Source of the DNA: Pseudomonadota bacterium
GTDB lineage: Bacteria; Pseudomonadota; Gammaproteobacteria; Arenicellales; Arenicellaceae
Reading direction: 5' to 3'
Assembly (NCBI GenBank): GCA_018660405.1
Contig: JABJKL010000065.1
Span: forward strand, 1 to 6,788
DNA: 6,788 nucleotides
The notes beneath the pieces were generated by a model that worked only from the letters and a program-made list of their open reading frames with translations, ran no database searches and was not told the DNA's origin. Shown piece after piece: positions 6,600-6,788 of this stretch. How positions within the stretch are numbered: the first letter of the stretch is position 1; each line of letters begins with the position of its first letter. Made by a program: the position numbers and the translations under genes.

Positions 6600-6624
6600 G
6601 ATCTCAACCGGTCGACGCAACACA
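6600..6624. repeat. Probable terminal inverted repeat of an IS30-family element
   Basis: The 3' end of the transposase remnant reads on the plus strand as CTCAACCGGTCGACGCAAC (6603-6621). From memory this resembles the IS30 end, which contains GGTCAACGCAAC, and IS30-family elements commonly have the transposase 3' end running into the right repeat. The outer boundary is approximate and no target-site duplication can be tested, because the other end is not visible. Confidence 0.45.
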
Positions 6625-6744
6625 TTGGCTAAATCGTTCTGCTGGTGTTCGGTAGTCTAACGTTTTTCTCGGTCGCTCGTTTAGCCGTCTGGCTACGGCA
6701 TTTAGTTTTGCTTGCGAATGCACGTGACCTTTCCCCCGATATTA
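6604..6744 (-). pseudogene. C-terminal remnant of an IS30-family transposase
   Basis: From 6723 down to a TGA at 6606-6604, the minus strand encodes 39 residues beginning VHSQAKLNAVA and containing RLNERPRKTLDYRTPAERF, ending CVASTG. This is the hallmark C-terminus of DDE transposases of the IS30 family, where the catalytic Glu lies further upstream. The frame continues back to 6741 (reading about YRGKGH) and then hits TAA at 6744-6742. The family usually reads RQYFPKGTDLSVHSQ here, so the remnant looks as if it lost about three codons and gained a nonsense change (CAA to TAA). Bases 6745-6788 give no convincing match to the preceding NENTNGL region. The rest of the element may be deleted or may lie beyond the right edge. 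It is unlikely to be functional. Confidence 0.75.
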
Positions 6745-6788
6745 ACACCATGACAAGGATGAGATTTCCAATTAACCTAGTATTTAGG

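Noticed and set aside
6450..6632. Plus-strand ORF of about 60 codons after dinB
   Set aside because: It starts at TTG with no ribosome-binding site, the product is unrecognised and Cys/Trp/Arg-rich, and its 3' end runs antisense to the transposase remnant.
6485..6718. Five GCGAA words plus one TTCGC in the 3' region, including GTGCGAA twice (6513-6519, 6527-6533), as a repeat array
   Set aside because: More frequent than expected, but spacing is irregular and flanks differ, so no repeat unit can be defined.
6653..6720. Possible integron attC site (GTCTAAC followed by short hairpins)
   Set aside because: No matching GTTRRRY core closes the site, and the same bases are fully explained as coding sequence of the IS30 transposase C-terminus. 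The TAGCC/GGCTA and GCCGT/ACGGC stems fall within that coding stretch.
6750..6788. ATG at 6750 opening a frame to the right edge as the start of another gene
   Set aside because: Only 13 codons are visible, no Shine-Dalgarno lies before the ATG, and it may be antisense to the decayed transposase. It cannot be supported without sequence to the right.

Overview
The window is a compact bacterial chromosomal segment. Protein similarities and the tsaB-yoaA neighbourhood, which E. coli also has, point to a gammaproteobacterium of moderate GC. Placement near the Cellvibrio/Saccharophagus relatives is only a guess. Six protein genes, one insertion-sequence remnant and two non-coding stretches account for almost all of it.

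Layout. (1) Bases 1-965, plus strand: the 3' part of a gene for a membrane-anchored TIR-domain protein. Its reading frame is open to the left edge and bases 3-110 encode recognisable TIR sequence, so the GTG at 111 is not the true start. After the TIR part come a polar linker, one membrane segment, and an outer beta-rich domain resembling DUF2914. (2) Bases 982-5132, minus strand: four genes transcribed rfbC > rfbD > yoaA > tsaB, with gaps of 44 and 16 bases and then a 4-base ATGA overlap. They look like one operon joining the last two steps of dTDP-L-rhamnose synthesis to a DinG/XPD-type repair helicase and a tRNA t6A factor. (3) Bases 5133-5303: a 171-base divergent intergenic region with a perfect TTGACA hexamer, a palindrome (CCTGA-N9-TCAGG) and a tiny ORF with a strong Shine-Dalgarno. 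(4) Bases 5304-6383, plus strand: dinB, DNA polymerase IV, with a C-terminal clamp-binding motif. The last five codons are tandemly duplicated just past the stop. (5) Bases 6384-6788: no intact gene. The right part holds the C-terminal end of an IS30-family transposase on the minus strand, with the likely terminal inverted repeat overlapping its 3' end.

How the genes relate. yoaA and dinB are both DNA-damage tolerance genes and are read divergently from the same region, yet no canonical LexA box is visible there. rfbC and rfbD make dTDP-L-rhamnose from the product of RmlA and RmlB, which are not in the window. tsaB and the TIR gene converge with a 16-base gap.

The least ordinary item is the TIR protein. 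It appears to combine a cytoplasmic TIR domain, whose usual catalytic glutamate position reads as glutamine, with a periplasmic domain bracketed by the protein's only two visible cysteines. No complete new multi-gene system is visible.
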